Positions 34,625 through 43,990 are shown, counted from the first letter of the stretch. The stretch: 64,000 bases of DNA from JAAYXS01 sp964550375 (GCA_964550375.1 CAZJYX010000014.1:1-64000); one strand, 5' to 3'. Numbers and translations are program-made. The notes: a model not told the origin generated them from the sequence alone.

Positions 34625-35302
34625 CTAGCGCATCAGCCAGCGCGTGCCCACCCGCTCCGGATCGGCCACCGACCGAGCCGCGGGCGAACCCGGCAGATTG
34701 TAGCGGATCTCGAGCGTCTTGCGAAGGGCAAAGTGCTTCGGATTCACCGCCCGCTCCCGCCCGTCAGGATTGATAACCGTCTCGGGCAGGTCCGGGTCAT
34801 ACGCCCGGTTTGCCACGAAGCGCGTCTCTCCACTCAGTCCCGCGACATAAATACAGAAAGAACCAGTATTTAGCTCAACATCGCGCCAGATTGCCACGCT
34901 CTCCAACGCGTAGTCGTCCCCCCGCCGCAATTCGCCAATCGCCTGCGTCGGGTGGACCAGGTACTTGTGCGTCTGGCGGTGTCGCTGCTGAATCGCCGAG
35001 AAGACCAGCGCGCTGATCCCCATGTCCGTGTCAATCACCCGCAGATCGCTAGTGACCAGTTGGAACGTCGGGAAGAACGACCGGCTGCGCTCGCCGTGAT
35101 TCGTCACCGTGTACACCATATACCAGTACACTTCCGGCGTGCTGCGCCCGGGCAACTGCACCTCGATCCGCTGCGGATCCAGGAAGCGAAATCCCAGCTC
35201 CCACGATATCGGCTGCGGCGACGGCTCGGGCCCCGTGCCAACCTCCAGCCCGGGAACCACCGCCAGAGTCAGCAGAACACACGCAGTCAGTGCATGGGGC
35301 AT
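34625..35302 (-). CDS. secreted protein of unknown function
   Basis: The 225-residue protein starts with a signal peptide (LTACVLLTLAVVPGLEVGTG) behind GGAGG. The body is beta-rich with conserved-looking strands VYWYMVYTVTNHGERSRSFF and GETRFVANRAYDPDLPETVI. No motif of a known family is seen. It lies nine bases after the HEAT-repeat gene, so the two are an operon and may be a secreted pair. Confidence 0.65.
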   Translation of the reverse strand: MPHALTACVLLTLAVVPGLEVGTGPEPSPQPISWELGFRFLDPQRIEVQLPGRSTPEVYWYMVYTVTNHGERSRSFFPTFQLVTSDLRVIDTDMGISALVFSAIQQRHRQTHKYLVHPTQAIGELRRGDDYALESVAIWRDVELNTGSFCIYVAGLSGETRFVANRAYDPDLPETVINPDGRERAVNPKHFALRKTLEIRYNLPGSPAARSVADPERVGTRWLMR

Positions 35303-35311
35303 GCCGCCCTC

Positions 35312-37768
35312 CTAACCCCGGTACTGGTTGCGAATAATCTCGCTGCCCATGTCGGCCGGAACATCCAGTGCACCCAAAGCCTGTGACGCCGCCGTGCGAA
35401 TCACCAGATTCGGCTCACTCTCCGCCAAGGCGATGATCTGCCCGATCAACTCCGCGCCCAGCAGATTGCCGCAATGCTTGGCCGATTCCGCCAGCACCGC
35501 GAACATGGACACGCGCATCTGCTGGTCCGCCTCGGCGTCCAGCGCGATCCGGGCCAGAGCCTCCTGTGCGGCCGGCTCGGCCACGAAGGCCAGAACCCCT
35601 GCCACCGCCAGCCGCAGCTCCGGATCAGTGCTCGCGAGCGTCTGAATCAGCGCTCTCTGCGCCTCGGCCACGGGGAAGAGCGAATTGCGGCTAAGCGCCA
35701 GCAGCCGCAGCACCTGGGCCGTTTCAAGGGCCACCGCACGCCCCATTTCCGGCGTCACCGCCGTCACGCCAACCGCACTGCCGACGCGCTCGACCACCGC
35801 CAGGACCTCTTCGGCCGCCGTGCCGGGCTCCACCTGCCCCAGGCGGTGATCCGCCCGGACCAGATCGCGCGCGATGTCCCGCCCACCAGGCTTGCCAACC
35901 AGCACCACCGGCGTCGCCCCAAAACGGGACTCCGCCCGCACCTGCGCCAGAGCCGCCGTCACCGGCACATCGCGCACATCCGACGCCAGGAAGATGACAT
36001 CCAGCGCCGGCATCTGCTCGCGAACCTTCCGCAGGCCGCCCAGCAGCGTGGCATCACTGAGCACTTCGAAGCCGCCCGCCCGCAGAATGGCGGCCATCTC
36101 GTTGGCCGTCTCGGCGTCCGGATCCACAACCAGCGCATTGCGGCCCCCCGCGTGCAACAGGAGCGCTTCCGACAGCACCGGCATCAGATTCTGATAATTC
36201 ACGAAGGGCGCCTCCGGCCGCGCCGCCGCCAAGGCCAGCGCCGCCCGGATCCGCACCATGCGATCCGGGAAGGACAGCGCCTCCGCCAACGGCAGCCGCC
36301 CGCCCTCGTCCGCCACGATGCTCGCCGGCCCGGCCGTGTTCCGCAGCGCCGCGATCGCCCCCAGCGCGACCGCCGGCTCACTGCGATCCAGCGCCCGCGC
36401 CAACACCATCAAGCACACTTCCGGACCGGCCGTCTGCGCGAAGTATGCCGGGCTCGGGTCGTCCGCCGGCCGCGTCGGATCCTCATCCACCTCACCAAGC
36501 TGGGCCGCCCGGCGGAAATTCGCCGCCACCCACAGTGCCTGCGCCCGCGTCAACTGCGGGTCCAGCAGTAACGCCTCTTCGCAACTCCGCATGCACATGA
36601 TCTCGTCGAAGATCCTCGTGGGCACCGGAATATTCTGCAGCATGTCGTCCCGCCAGTACCACACATTCGCGTAATCGAGACGCGGGTCAGCCGCCAGCGA
36701 CGCCTGGCCCTCGTAGTAGCCCTGCGCCAGCTCGTAAAACGCTTCCGCCGCACTCTGGGCCACATTCGCGCCGCGCTGCTCCAGACGCGCCAACGCCAAG
36801 TCAATGGCGCTCGCCACTTCCGGCATCAACCCCTCATCGGCACGCAACTGCAGCAAGTACGGCACCGCCTGGGCATACCCGATCTGTCCCAGCGTCTCCA
36901 CCAAGTACTGCCGCAGCAGCGGGTGCTCTACCCGCAACGCGTATACCAGCGGATTCAGCCCCGGCCGGTCTATCTGCGGCAGACACCGCAGGATCGCCTG
37001 CCGCAAGTGCCCCTGCTCCGGGTCACGCATATACTGCAAAAGGAACGGCACCGCGTACTCGCCCGACTGCTTGAGCAACGCCACCGAGTTCTCGAAGGCC
37101 CGCGGCGGACCGCCGAGCAGCTCGATCCGCGTCTTGATCCGCGTCGGATCAGCCTTGATCCGCTCCTCACCCAGGTCCAGCAGCCGCAGCAGCGCCCGCA
37201 CCGACTCCCCCACCACCTCGTTGTCCGTCAGCCGGATCAGCACCTCCCGGCGCTGCGGCACGGCGTCCGTGAACTCCAACAGCGCGACGGGATCCGGATC
37301 ACCCGCCAGCAACGCCCGGAAGTTCGCGTCCGCGACATCAAAGCGCCCGACGGCACAGAAATACCAGCCGTCGTCCGCTTCGTTCATCTGCTCCCGACCA
37401 GCCTCCAGCAGCTCCACCACACGCCGCGCGTTCTCGCTCAGCGCGTCGCTCTCGTAGTCCTCGCGCAGCAACAGCAGCGCCCCGCCCGCCGCCGTGCGGC
37501 TCATCGTCCGCTCCGCCAGCAGCGCCAACCGGAACGGCGACGGATCCAGCGCCAGCAACTGACCGAAGAGCGCTTCGGCCTCATCGTTGCGGTCAGCCAG
37601 AATCGCCTCGGCCGCCGGCTGCCACAGCGCCCACGCCCTGGCGGCATCGCCGGTCGCGAAACCCTGGTCCAGCGGCGTCTGGGCCACGGCCCGCGTCGCC
37701 ACGCTCAAACCGCCAATCAGCCCGACCAGCAGGCCGGCCAGACTCACGAGCCCGGGAGTTCTATACAT
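35312..37768 (-). CDS. secreted HEAT/TPR-like protein with a receiver-like domain
   Basis: The 818-residue protein starts at ATG 37768 with GGAGG and a signal peptide (LVGLIGGLSVATRAVAQ). Helical repeats of HEAT/TPR type run along most of it (for example RQAILRCLPQIDRPGLNPLV, LRQYLVETLGQIGYAQAVPY and MRVSMFAVLAESA). Residues about 544-650 instead read like a response-regulator receiver fold: NALVVDPDAETANEMAAILR, then LDVIFLASDVRDVP, then TPVVLVGKPGG. The expected phospho-Asp in strand three is a Ser (FLASD), so phosphorylation is doubtful. A receiver-like domain in an exported protein is odd. The promoter just upstream is strong. Confidence 0.65.
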   Translation of the reverse strand: MYRTPGLVSLAGLLVGLIGGLSVATRAVAQTPLDQGFATGDAARAWALWQPAAEAILADRNDEAEALFGQLLALDPSPFRLALLAERTMSRTAAGGALLLLREDYESDALSENARRVVELLEAGREQMNEADDGWYFCAVGRFDVADANFRALLAGDPDPVALLEFTDAVPQRREVLIRLTDNEVVGESVRALLRLLDLGEERIKADPTRIKTRIELLGGPPRAFENSVALLKQSGEYAVPFLLQYMRDPEQGHLRQAILRCLPQIDRPGLNPLVYALRVEHPLLRQYLVETLGQIGYAQAVPYLLQLRADEGLMPEVASAIDLALARLEQRGANVAQSAAEAFYELAQGYYEGQASLAADPRLDYANVWYWRDDMLQNIPVPTRIFDEIMCMRSCEEALLLDPQLTRAQALWVAANFRRAAQLGEVDEDPTRPADDPSPAYFAQTAGPEVCLMVLARALDRSEPAVALGAIAALRNTAGPASIVADEGGRLPLAEALSFPDRMVRIRAALALAAARPEAPFVNYQNLMPVLSEALLLHAGGRNALVVDPDAETANEMAAILRAGGFEVLSDATLLGGLRKVREQMPALDVIFLASDVRDVPVTAALAQVRAESRFGATPVVLVGKPGGRDIARDLVRADHRLGQVEPGTAAEEVLAVVERVGSAVGVTAVTPEMGRAVALETAQVLRLLALSRNSLFPVAEAQRALIQTLASTDPELRLAVAGVLAFVAEPAAQEALARIALDAEADQQMRVSMFAVLAESAKHCGNLLGAELIGQIIALAESEPNLVIRTAASQALGALDVPADMGSEIIRNQYRG

Positions 37769-37839
37769 AATGACCTCCACGCGGCGCACTCGCAGCCACG
37801 CGACTGCGCGCTTCCCGGATGGCACAAAATCAGCCGGGG

Positions 37840-37868
37840 ATTATTAGCGCCACCCCCCAGACTGTCAA
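37840..37868 (-). promoter_or_regulatory. strong promoter for the HEAT-repeat operon
   Basis: Minus strand: perfect TTGACA at 37863-37868 and AATAAT (five of six) at 37840-37845 with a 17-base spacer. Transcription would start near 37833, about 65 bases before the ATG at 37768. This is the best consensus promoter in the window. Confidence 0.7.
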
Positions 37869-37932
37869 TCACTGCACCCCCCACCTCCTGGCCTTGACCT
37901 TCTCCCCTGACACCGCCCCAAGTGTCCAACCG

Positions 37933-37962
37933 TTGACCCGCCCCAAGGCCCTGTGCTAGCCT
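37933..37962 (+). promoter_or_regulatory. possible promoter for the 38-kb genes
   Basis: TTGACC (37933-37938) and TAGCCT (37957-37962) are 18 bases apart. An extended -10-like TGTGC precedes the second box. The first gene starts 130 bases further on. Confidence 0.35.
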
Positions 37963-38091
37963 AGCGGCGCGTTACAGGACCGCCGCACCGCAACGACCTG
38001 CCCGCGACCGGAGCTACAGCGCCGCTCGCGCTAACAGTCTGGGCTGCGGGCGATTCCTGCTTGATTAAGTCCACGTGAACCTTTTCACCGG

Positions 38092-39024
38092 ATGGCTCCG
38101 CCTGTGAACGCCAGCGCTTCAACCGTCAATACCGGCGCCGCTGTCTGGATCCGCCGGGCCCGGCTGCTCATTGCCGTCGCGGCCGTCTGGGTCGGCCTGC
38201 ATTATTTCGTTGGCCACTGGCTCATGCCATCCGGCCTCAACCGCCCCATCCTGCTGGCCGCCGCCCCACAACCCGCCCTGGCCGCGCTCGGCCTGGCGCT
38301 CGTGGTATGTGCCGCCGCCGTTGTCACCCCCCGAATCTCCGGTACCAGCCGACCTGAGCACGGACTGCTAATCACTTGCCTGGCCCTGGCCGCCTGGCTC
38401 ACTACCAGCGGAACAATGACCGACTGGCTCATCCTCGCGACCGATGGGACCGGCCCGCCGTCCGGCGACCCGTATTGGCCGCTGATAATCGAGTACATCT
38501 TTCTGGCCGTCCTGATGCCCGTCGCAGCCGCCCTGGCCGCCTTGGCTACTCCTGCCGCGGACAATCCCCTGACGCCCGGCGCAAGCTTCCGCCGCGCCTT
38601 CCCCTGGAACGCTCCCGCCCGCGAACGCCGCCCGGGTATCCTGGCCCTGGTCGTCAGCACCGGCGTCATCCTTCTGCTGATGCTGGTCCTGACAGGCTCG
38701 CGCACCGGCCAGACCATGCGGGGCCAGGTCTACTTCGCCGTCGCCGTTGCGAGCCTGATTGCCGTCTTCGTCGCCACGCGCGTGGCCCGCGTGCGCAGCC
38801 CGATCTGGTTCTGGCCGGCGCCGCTGCTGGCCGGCCTGATCGGCGCCGTTGTCGCCGCCGCCGGCCCGGACCTGCTCATCCCCGACGCATACAATCAACT
38901 GAGCAGCATCCCGGCCTGGGGCCCGGTACGCCCCCTGCCGCTCGAGATGGTCAGCGTCGGTGTGGCCGTGACGCTCTGGTCGCTGCGCGCCCATGTCCGC
39001 ACCGCCCGGAGGCACGCCGCGTAG
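38092..39024 (+). CDS. multi-pass membrane protein, unknown
   Basis: The 310-residue protein has about eight hydrophobic spans (for example LLIAVAAVWVGLHYFVGHWL, ALAALGLALVVCAAAVV, LALVVSTGVILLLMLVL). It has no cytoplasmic domain of note. I recognise no transporter or enzyme motif. Its neighbours are a 66-residue protein 12 bases downstream and a radical SAM gene further on. Confidence 0.6.
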   Translation: MAPPVNASASTVNTGAAVWIRRARLLIAVAAVWVGLHYFVGHWLMPSGLNRPILLAAAPQPALAALGLALVVCAAAVVTPRISGTSRPEHGLLITCLALAAWLTTSGTMTDWLILATDGTGPPSGDPYWPLIIEYIFLAVLMPVAAALAALATPAADNPLTPGASFRRAFPWNAPARERRPGILALVVSTGVILLLMLVLTGSRTGQTMRGQVYFAVAVASLIAVFVATRVARVRSPIWFWPAPLLAGLIGAVVAAAGPDLLIPDAYNQLSSIPAWGPVRPLPLEMVSVGVAVTLWSLRAHVRTARRHAA

Positions 39025-39036
39025 CCGGAGATCGGC

Positions 39037-39237
39037 ATGGTCAGCGCACCGCGCAAGCGGCGGACAGACGGGCGCGACGAGGCACAAGCTCGGGCCATAG
39101 CAGAAACCTCGGCCTTCATCACGCAGTGCCTGCGACAACCCGAACTGGCCGTGCGGATCCCAATCATCCCCGTCGGGCAGGGCGAGTTCCCACCCTCCCT
39201 TAGCAGCGCCTTCTGGGAGCCCATACTCTATGAATAG
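39037..39237 (+). CDS. small soluble protein, unknown
   Basis: The 66-residue protein is preceded by GGAGA nine bases before the ATG. It is charged at the start (RKRRTDGRDEAQARAIAETS) and hydrophobic or proline-rich later (VRIPIIPVGQGEFPPSL). It lies 12 bases after the membrane protein and is probably co-transcribed. No family is known to me; a shadow frame cannot be excluded. Confidence 0.45.
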   Translation: MVSAPRKRRTDGRDEAQARAIAETSAFITQCLRQPELAVRIPIIPVGQGEFPPSLSSAFWEPILYE

Positions 39238-39318
39238 CGCCGGGCCCACCTGCGCTCAACGTGCCGCCGCCGAGCACAAACCACTCTTCAAGAATCACTT
39301 GCGCGCACGCGGGACACC

Positions 39319-40671
39319 ATGCGCATCCTGATCATTCAGTTCGCGCCCGCCACGCGCGGGCGGCCCGTGCCCCGCTTCGAGCCGCAGCTCGGCACCCTCC
39401 TGGCACTGCTCCGCAAACGACAGCACGAACTCGCCCTGATCGGATTGTCCGCCTGCAACCTCGAAGCCACGAAGTCCGCTCTCGCACGCACGTTGCCCCA
39501 ACTCATCTACGCGGACATCTCCAGCGTGTGCGTGGATGCCGCCCGCCGCACGCTCGAATACATCCAACAGCACGAATTCCTGCCCATCGTCGTCGGTGGC
39601 GCCTTTCCGACCGTTGACCCGGCCGGCAGCCTCAGCCTCCCCGGCGTCCAGGCCGCCGCCATCGGTGAGCCCGACGCCTCGCTCATCACCTACCTCGAAC
39701 GCATCCAGGACCCTGTCGCCGGCCAGGTCGTGCCCGGCGTCTGGCTGCGAGACGAGCGCGGCCTCGCCCGCCCACCACTGCCCGACCTGGTCGAAGACCT
39801 CAACTCCCTGCCCTTCCCCGAACGCGACCTCTTCGACTACGCCCGACACGTGCAGCACACCGGCCAACTCGAAATCGCCGTCGGCCGCGGCTGCCCGCAA
39901 CAGTGCGCCCACTGCATCAACGACTGGGTCGAAGACATCTACGAAGGCCGCGGCACCTGGCCGCGCCGCCGCTCACCCGCCCATGTCCTGGCCGAAATCG
40001 ACCTCCTGCGCCAGCGCTACCAGCCCGTCCACACCGTACGCATCCTCGACCACGCCTTCGCCCTCGATCCCGACTGGCTCGCCGACTTCGCCAGCCTGTA
40101 CGCGCGCCGTTGTGACCTACCGCTGCGCTGCCACGTGCGTCTGAACGCCCTGGATGAAACCACCGTGGCCCGCCTGCGCCAGGCCGGCTGTCAACTAGTC
40201 GACGTGGAGTTGGCCAGCGGCAGCAACTTCATCCGCAACGACATCCTCGACATGAACCTCAGCGCCGCCCAGATCAACGACGGCTTCGCACTGCTGCGCT
40301 CCGCCGGCCTGCGCACCCGCGTGATCGTCTTCCTGGGCGCGCCCTACGAAAGCCGCGCCGCACTCGAAGAAACACGCAAGCTGCTGTCACGGCTCGACCC
40401 TCACATCATCGACGTCCGCCCCTACTACCCCTGGCCCGGAACTCGCGCCTGCGAAACCGCCCGCGACAACGGCTGGCTCCACCGCCGCGGCGAAGAGCAA
40501 TATCACCTCGACCGCTGCGGCACCGACATGCCCGCCTGCCGCCCCGCCGAGATCGACGCCTTCATCCGCCGCCTGCGCCATGAGCTGCCCGGCCGCGCCC
40601 GTCAACCCTGGTGGCGCCGCTGGCAACGCTCCGCCCGCGCGGCCTTCACCCAGTTCCGCCGCCGCCGTTGA
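39319..40671 (+). CDS. B12-binding-type radical SAM protein
   Basis: The 450-residue protein has an N-terminal Rossmann-like cobalamin-binding-type domain (residues ~1-130: MRILIIQFAPATRG, LPIVVGGAFPTVDPAGSLS). The radical SAM core follows with the cluster motif CPQQCAHC (Cys192, Cys196, Cys199), spacing CxxxCxxC. The cobalamin DxHxxG is not evident, so B12 may not be bound. The core continues with VRILDHAFALDPDWLADFA and RTRVIVFLGAPYESR, and a basic Arg-rich tail ends it. The reaction is unknown; methylation or another radical modification is typical of the family. tatC follows 48 bases later. Confidence 0.8.
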   Translation: MRILIIQFAPATRGRPVPRFEPQLGTLLALLRKRQHELALIGLSACNLEATKSALARTLPQLIYADISSVCVDAARRTLEYIQQHEFLPIVVGGAFPTVDPAGSLSLPGVQAAAIGEPDASLITYLERIQDPVAGQVVPGVWLRDERGLARPPLPDLVEDLNSLPFPERDLFDYARHVQHTGQLEIAVGRGCPQQCAHCINDWVEDIYEGRGTWPRRRSPAHVLAEIDLLRQRYQPVHTVRILDHAFALDPDWLADFASLYARRCDLPLRCHVRLNALDETTVARLRQAGCQLVDVELASGSNFIRNDILDMNLSAAQINDGFALLRSAGLRTRVIVFLGAPYESRAALEETRKLLSRLDPHIIDVRPYYPWPGTRACETARDNGWLHRRGEEQYHLDRCGTDMPACRPAEIDAFIRRLRHELPGRARQPWWRRWQRSARAAFTQFRRRR

Positions 40672-40719
40672 AGCCGCTCCACGCGTGCTCACAATCCCCC
40701 CGCACGCTATCATTCCGGC

Positions 40720-41754
40720 ATGTCAGCCCGCAAGCGCGGCGAATCCGATCTGCCGTCCGAAAAACGCATGACGCTCGGCGAGCACCTCGACGAGCTGCGC
40801 GGCTGCGTCATTCGCAGCATCATCGCCCTGGTACTAGCCGCCCTCATCTGCATCTTCCCCGCCAAGTACCTCCTGGCCATCATCGTCCGACCGCTAGTCC
40901 TGGCCATGCGCGCCAATAACCAACCCGACAGCCTACTCGCCACCAGTCCGGTCGAAACCATCGTCGTCTACGTGAAGGTCGTCGCCCTGTTCGCCCTCGT
41001 ACTCGCCGGCCCCTACGTCATCTATCAGATCTGGCACTTCGTCGCCGTCGGCCTCTACCCCAAGGAGAAAGCCTGGGTCTACCGGCTCTTCCCCACCAGC
41101 CTCGCCCTGTTCGTCACCGGCGTGGCCTTCATGTACATCTTCGCACTCCTCCTCGCTCTCAACTTCCTCGTCGGCTTCGGCACCTGGCTGCCCCTGCCCC
41201 AGGCCCACCCTACCGTCTTCGAGCGCACCCTGCTCGGCACCCCCGCCGAACATGCCCCCGCCACCGTCCCGGACCCGGCCGACTGGCCCGACGTCCCGCT
41301 CGTCGTTGACGACCCCCCCGAATCGCCCGTCGGCACCATGTGGTTCAATCTCGAGGAGAAACGTTTCAAAGTACGCACCGGCGACGAAACCTACTCCTAC
41401 CAGTTCCAGCGCGACGACAAACGCGCCATGGTCACGCCCCATTTCAAGATTGGCGACTACCTCAGCTTCGTCCTGGTCCTCACGCTGGCGTTCGGCATAG
41501 CATTTCAGCTACCAATTGTCGTGGTCTTCCTGGCCCGCACGGGCATCGTCCCCGTCGCCACCTTCCGCAAGTACCGCAAGGGCGTCATCCTGCTGATCGT
41601 CTTCATCGCCGGCATGCTCGCCCCCCCGGACCTCCTCAGCCACCTCCTGCTCTCCGGCCCGATGGTCCTGCTCTTCGAGATCGGCCTGCGCATCGCCGAC
41701 CGCCAGAACCGCCGCCCGGAGCCGGAAACGTCCCAGCCGGACCGCCCGGCGTAA
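40720..41754 (+). CDS. tatC: Sec-independent translocase TatC with enlarged loop
   Basis: TatC recognises twin-arginine signal peptides and forms the Tat pore complex in the inner membrane. The 344-residue protein has the family opening LGEHLDELRGCVIRSIIALV and six spans. Between span 3 (FVTGVAFMYIFALLLALNFLVGFG) and span 4 (GDYLSFVLVLTLAFGIAFQL) the loop is about 95 residues instead of about 20. It is proline-rich with a WFNLEEKRFKVRTGDE beta-like part. I recall similar long TatC loops in Planctomycetota. TatA/TatB are not in the window. Confidence 0.93.
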   Translation: MSARKRGESDLPSEKRMTLGEHLDELRGCVIRSIIALVLAALICIFPAKYLLAIIVRPLVLAMRANNQPDSLLATSPVETIVVYVKVVALFALVLAGPYVIYQIWHFVAVGLYPKEKAWVYRLFPTSLALFVTGVAFMYIFALLLALNFLVGFGTWLPLPQAHPTVFERTLLGTPAEHAPATVPDPADWPDVPLVVDDPPESPVGTMWFNLEEKRFKVRTGDETYSYQFQRDDKRAMVTPHFKIGDYLSFVLVLTLAFGIAFQLPIVVVFLARTGIVPVATFRKYRKGVILLIVFIAGMLAPPDLLSHLLLSGPMVLLFEIGLRIADRQNRRPEPETSQPDRPA

Positions 41755-41913
41755 CCGGTGGCCAGGCCGCCCAGCCCCACCTGGCTTGTGGCCGGCCCCG
41801 GCGGACCGGAGGGGTGCATGCCAATCTGGGGCGGCGCCTGGAGAAACACGGCCGGCCGCCTTCCCCTTGACGCCCGCCCCCTGCGCCGCGCTCGGCCACC
41901 CGGCGGCGTCCTC

Positions 41914-41942
41914 TTGACGGCCGCTGCCCGATCAAATACCTT
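41914..41942 (+). promoter_or_regulatory. promoter for the tRNA pair
   Basis: TTGACG (41914-41919, five of six) and TACCTT (41937-41942) are 17 bases apart. The first tRNA begins about 45 bases later, normal for a tRNA transcript. Confidence 0.5.
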
Positions 41943-41986
41943 GATTAATTCGCCGACCCGGTCGGCAGCGCGGCTACCCGCCCGCC

Positions 41987-42059
41987 GGTCAGGTAGCTCA
42001 GTTGGTAGAGCAACGGATTGAAAATCCGTGTGTCGCCGGTTCAACTCCGGCCCTGACCA
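41987..42059 (+). tRNA. tRNA-Phe (GAA)
   Basis: A full cloverleaf folds by eye. The acceptor GGTCAGG pairs with CCTGACC, and the D stem GCTC pairs with GAGC. The anticodon stem ACGGA/TCCGT holds the loop TTGAAAA (anticodon GAA), and the T stem GCCGG pairs with CCGGC around TTCAACT. The discriminator is A and CCA is not encoded. Length is 73. Confidence 0.97.
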
Positions 42060-42087
42060 TACGAAAACCGAATAGCGTCGATACCCC

Positions 42088-42160
<73 letters not shown>

Positions 42161-42252
42161 TTCGTAAGCACAGCAGACAGAGGGACTTACGGTGAACGAC
42201 CGGCAGGTCTAGGTCGCTGGTGCCACGTTCAAGGGTGATCCTTCCGGTCGCG

Positions 42253-43395
42253 ATGCGCATGAACTACTGGCTCGACCTATTCACGGGCACCACTTGGCAT
42301 GAGTTCCAGGCTGCGGGCGGGCGCGTCACTGGGTTCCGCGAGCACAATTGGAAGCGGGCGAGCGGCATCCGGCCCGGAGACATCTTCCTGTCCTACTTGG
42401 TCGGCGTGAAGCGCTGGGTCGGCCTTCTGGAGGTGACGGGGAATCGATACCGCGATGACTCGCCTGTCTGGGGCGAAGAGGTCTTCCCTGTACGTTTCCC
42501 TGTGCAGCCGCTCGTGATTCTGCCAGCCGAGCACGGTATCCCGATGAGCGAATTCCGCGGCAAGCTGAGCTTCTACGCCAGTGACGACTCGACCAGCAAG
42601 TGGTCCGGGTGGGTTCGCAGTTCTCCGACCAAGTACAGGCAAGGCGACGGCGACACAATCGCCAAAGCGATTCGCTTGGCGGAGAGCAATCCGGTTACCC
42701 GACCCGTTGACCCCAGGCAACTGACGCGATCTTCGAACCTGTACAAACTCAAGGCACAGCCGGGCGAAGAGCGCGTCGAGGCAGTCGTGTCCGTCCCCAC
42801 TGACGATGACAACGGATTCGACGAATCACCCACGCTGTCCGGCGAGGTGACTCACACGGAGATTCAATGGCGACTCCTGGATCTCGGCGCTCAGATGGGC
42901 CTGCGTGTCTGGGCACCCAAGAGTGACCGCGGTCGCATCTGGGATAATAAGAAAATCGGCGACGTGCCTGGAATGCTGGACAGTCTTCCTGTGCAGTTTG
43001 GACCGGCTGCAAACAAGACCATTGAGAGCATCGACGTCCTCTGGCTCAGCGGGCAGGCAGATCAAGCCATCGACGCCGCCTTCGAAGTGGAGCACACTAC
43101 CTCCGTCTACTCAGGTCTGCTGCGATTGTCCGACTTGCTCACGCTGCAGCCGAATCTCAAAGTCAAGTTCTACCTCGTTGGACCGGATGATCGACTCTCG
43201 AAGTTCAAACGTGAAATAGCGCGTCCAACGTTCTCAACGCGCAAGACGCCCTTGCATTCGTTGTGCCGGTTCCTGCCGTACTCGGCGCTCTGCAAACAAC
43301 TCGAGGAGGCCAGGAATCTTGTCCAGTTCTTGCGGCCAGAGTTTCTGGACGAGATCGCCGAGGGCTACGATCCCGCTGACGAGTTGGATGCATAG
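42253..43395 (+). CDS. possible EVE/PUA-like plus nuclease-like protein
   Basis: Residues about 1-110 (MNYWLDLFTGTTWHEF, FREHNWKRASGIRPGDIFLS, VKRWVGLLEVTG) read like an EVE/PUA-type fold that binds modified bases. Residues about 255-310 read like a PD-(D/E)xK-type core: IDVLWLSGQADQAIDAAFEV with Asp261, Glu278 and Glu280, then HTTSVYSGLLRLSDLL. Such two-part proteins fit type IV restriction of modified DNA; this is motif reading, not proof. The start is uncertain: ATG 42253 or 42259 fits the fold better than GTG 42220. It lies about 90 bases after tRNA-Ala and looks lower in GC, suggesting recent acquisition. Confidence 0.55.
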   Translation: MRMNYWLDLFTGTTWHEFQAAGGRVTGFREHNWKRASGIRPGDIFLSYLVGVKRWVGLLEVTGNRYRDDSPVWGEEVFPVRFPVQPLVILPAEHGIPMSEFRGKLSFYASDDSTSKWSGWVRSSPTKYRQGDGDTIAKAIRLAESNPVTRPVDPRQLTRSSNLYKLKAQPGEERVEAVVSVPTDDDNGFDESPTLSGEVTHTEIQWRLLDLGAQMGLRVWAPKSDRGRIWDNKKIGDVPGMLDSLPVQFGPAANKTIESIDVLWLSGQADQAIDAAFEVEHTTSVYSGLLRLSDLLTLQPNLKVKFYLVGPDDRLSKFKREIARPTFSTRKTPLHSLCRFLPYSALCKQLEEARNLVQFLRPEFLDEIAEGYDPADELDA

Positions 43396-43407
43396 GCGCG
43401 CATCGTG

Positions 43408-43869
43408 TTAGCGTCCGCCCCCGCTCGACACCACCGCGCCGCGCCGCTGGCCCAACAGCGCATCCAGCCCGAACGGGCCCGACCCGCCGATCAGGAACCC
43501 CAGCGCCACGACGCCGTAGAGCAGCGCCATTTCGCGCGCGCCGAAGGGGTCGCCCGCATGCTGCCCGAAGAACGCCACCCCCATCGTGAACGCCACAAAC
43601 GCCGCCGCCGGCCGGGTCAGCAGCCCAACCGCCAGCAGCAGCCCGCCCGCGAACTCGGCCAGCCCCGCCGCCCAGGCAAAAACCCCCGGCAACGGAAACC
43701 CCAGCGCGCCCACCGCGGCGACAAACCCCTCCGCCGGCGGCAGTTTGCCCATGCCGTGCGCAAGAGCGAGCGTCGCACCAAACGCCACCCGGATCAGCGC
43801 CGCACCGCCGCCGAACAGGCTCGGCGTCGAACCGCCCACGATCGCGAACACCCGCTTGCCCAGGCCCAT
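43408..43869 (-). CDS. DoxX family membrane protein
   Basis: The 153-residue protein has four membrane spans. Its sequence has the DoxX pattern: ALIRVAFGATLALAHGMGKL, AWAAGLAEFAGGLLLAVGLL, RPAAAFVAFTMGVAFFGQHA and LLYGVVALGFLIGGSGPFGL. DoxX proteins are linked to redox and thiol-stress roles, but the exact reaction is not settled. Convergent with the EVE/nuclease-like gene; 13 bases separate the stops. Confidence 0.85.
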   Translation of the reverse strand: MGLGKRVFAIVGGSTPSLFGGGAALIRVAFGATLALAHGMGKLPPAEGFVAAVGALGFPLPGVFAWAAGLAEFAGGLLLAVGLLTRPAAAFVAFTMGVAFFGQHAGDPFGAREMALLYGVVALGFLIGGSGPFGLDALLGQRRGAVVSSGGGR

Positions 43870-43990
43870 AGTCAGACCTCCTTCGCTGTCACATCCGGCT
43901 CAGCCAGCTATTGAACACCGCGAACACTCCGCGGCAATGCAGCGTCGCCCCCGCACCTGCCCGCTTTGCCGGGCGGCCAACGTCGCACGC

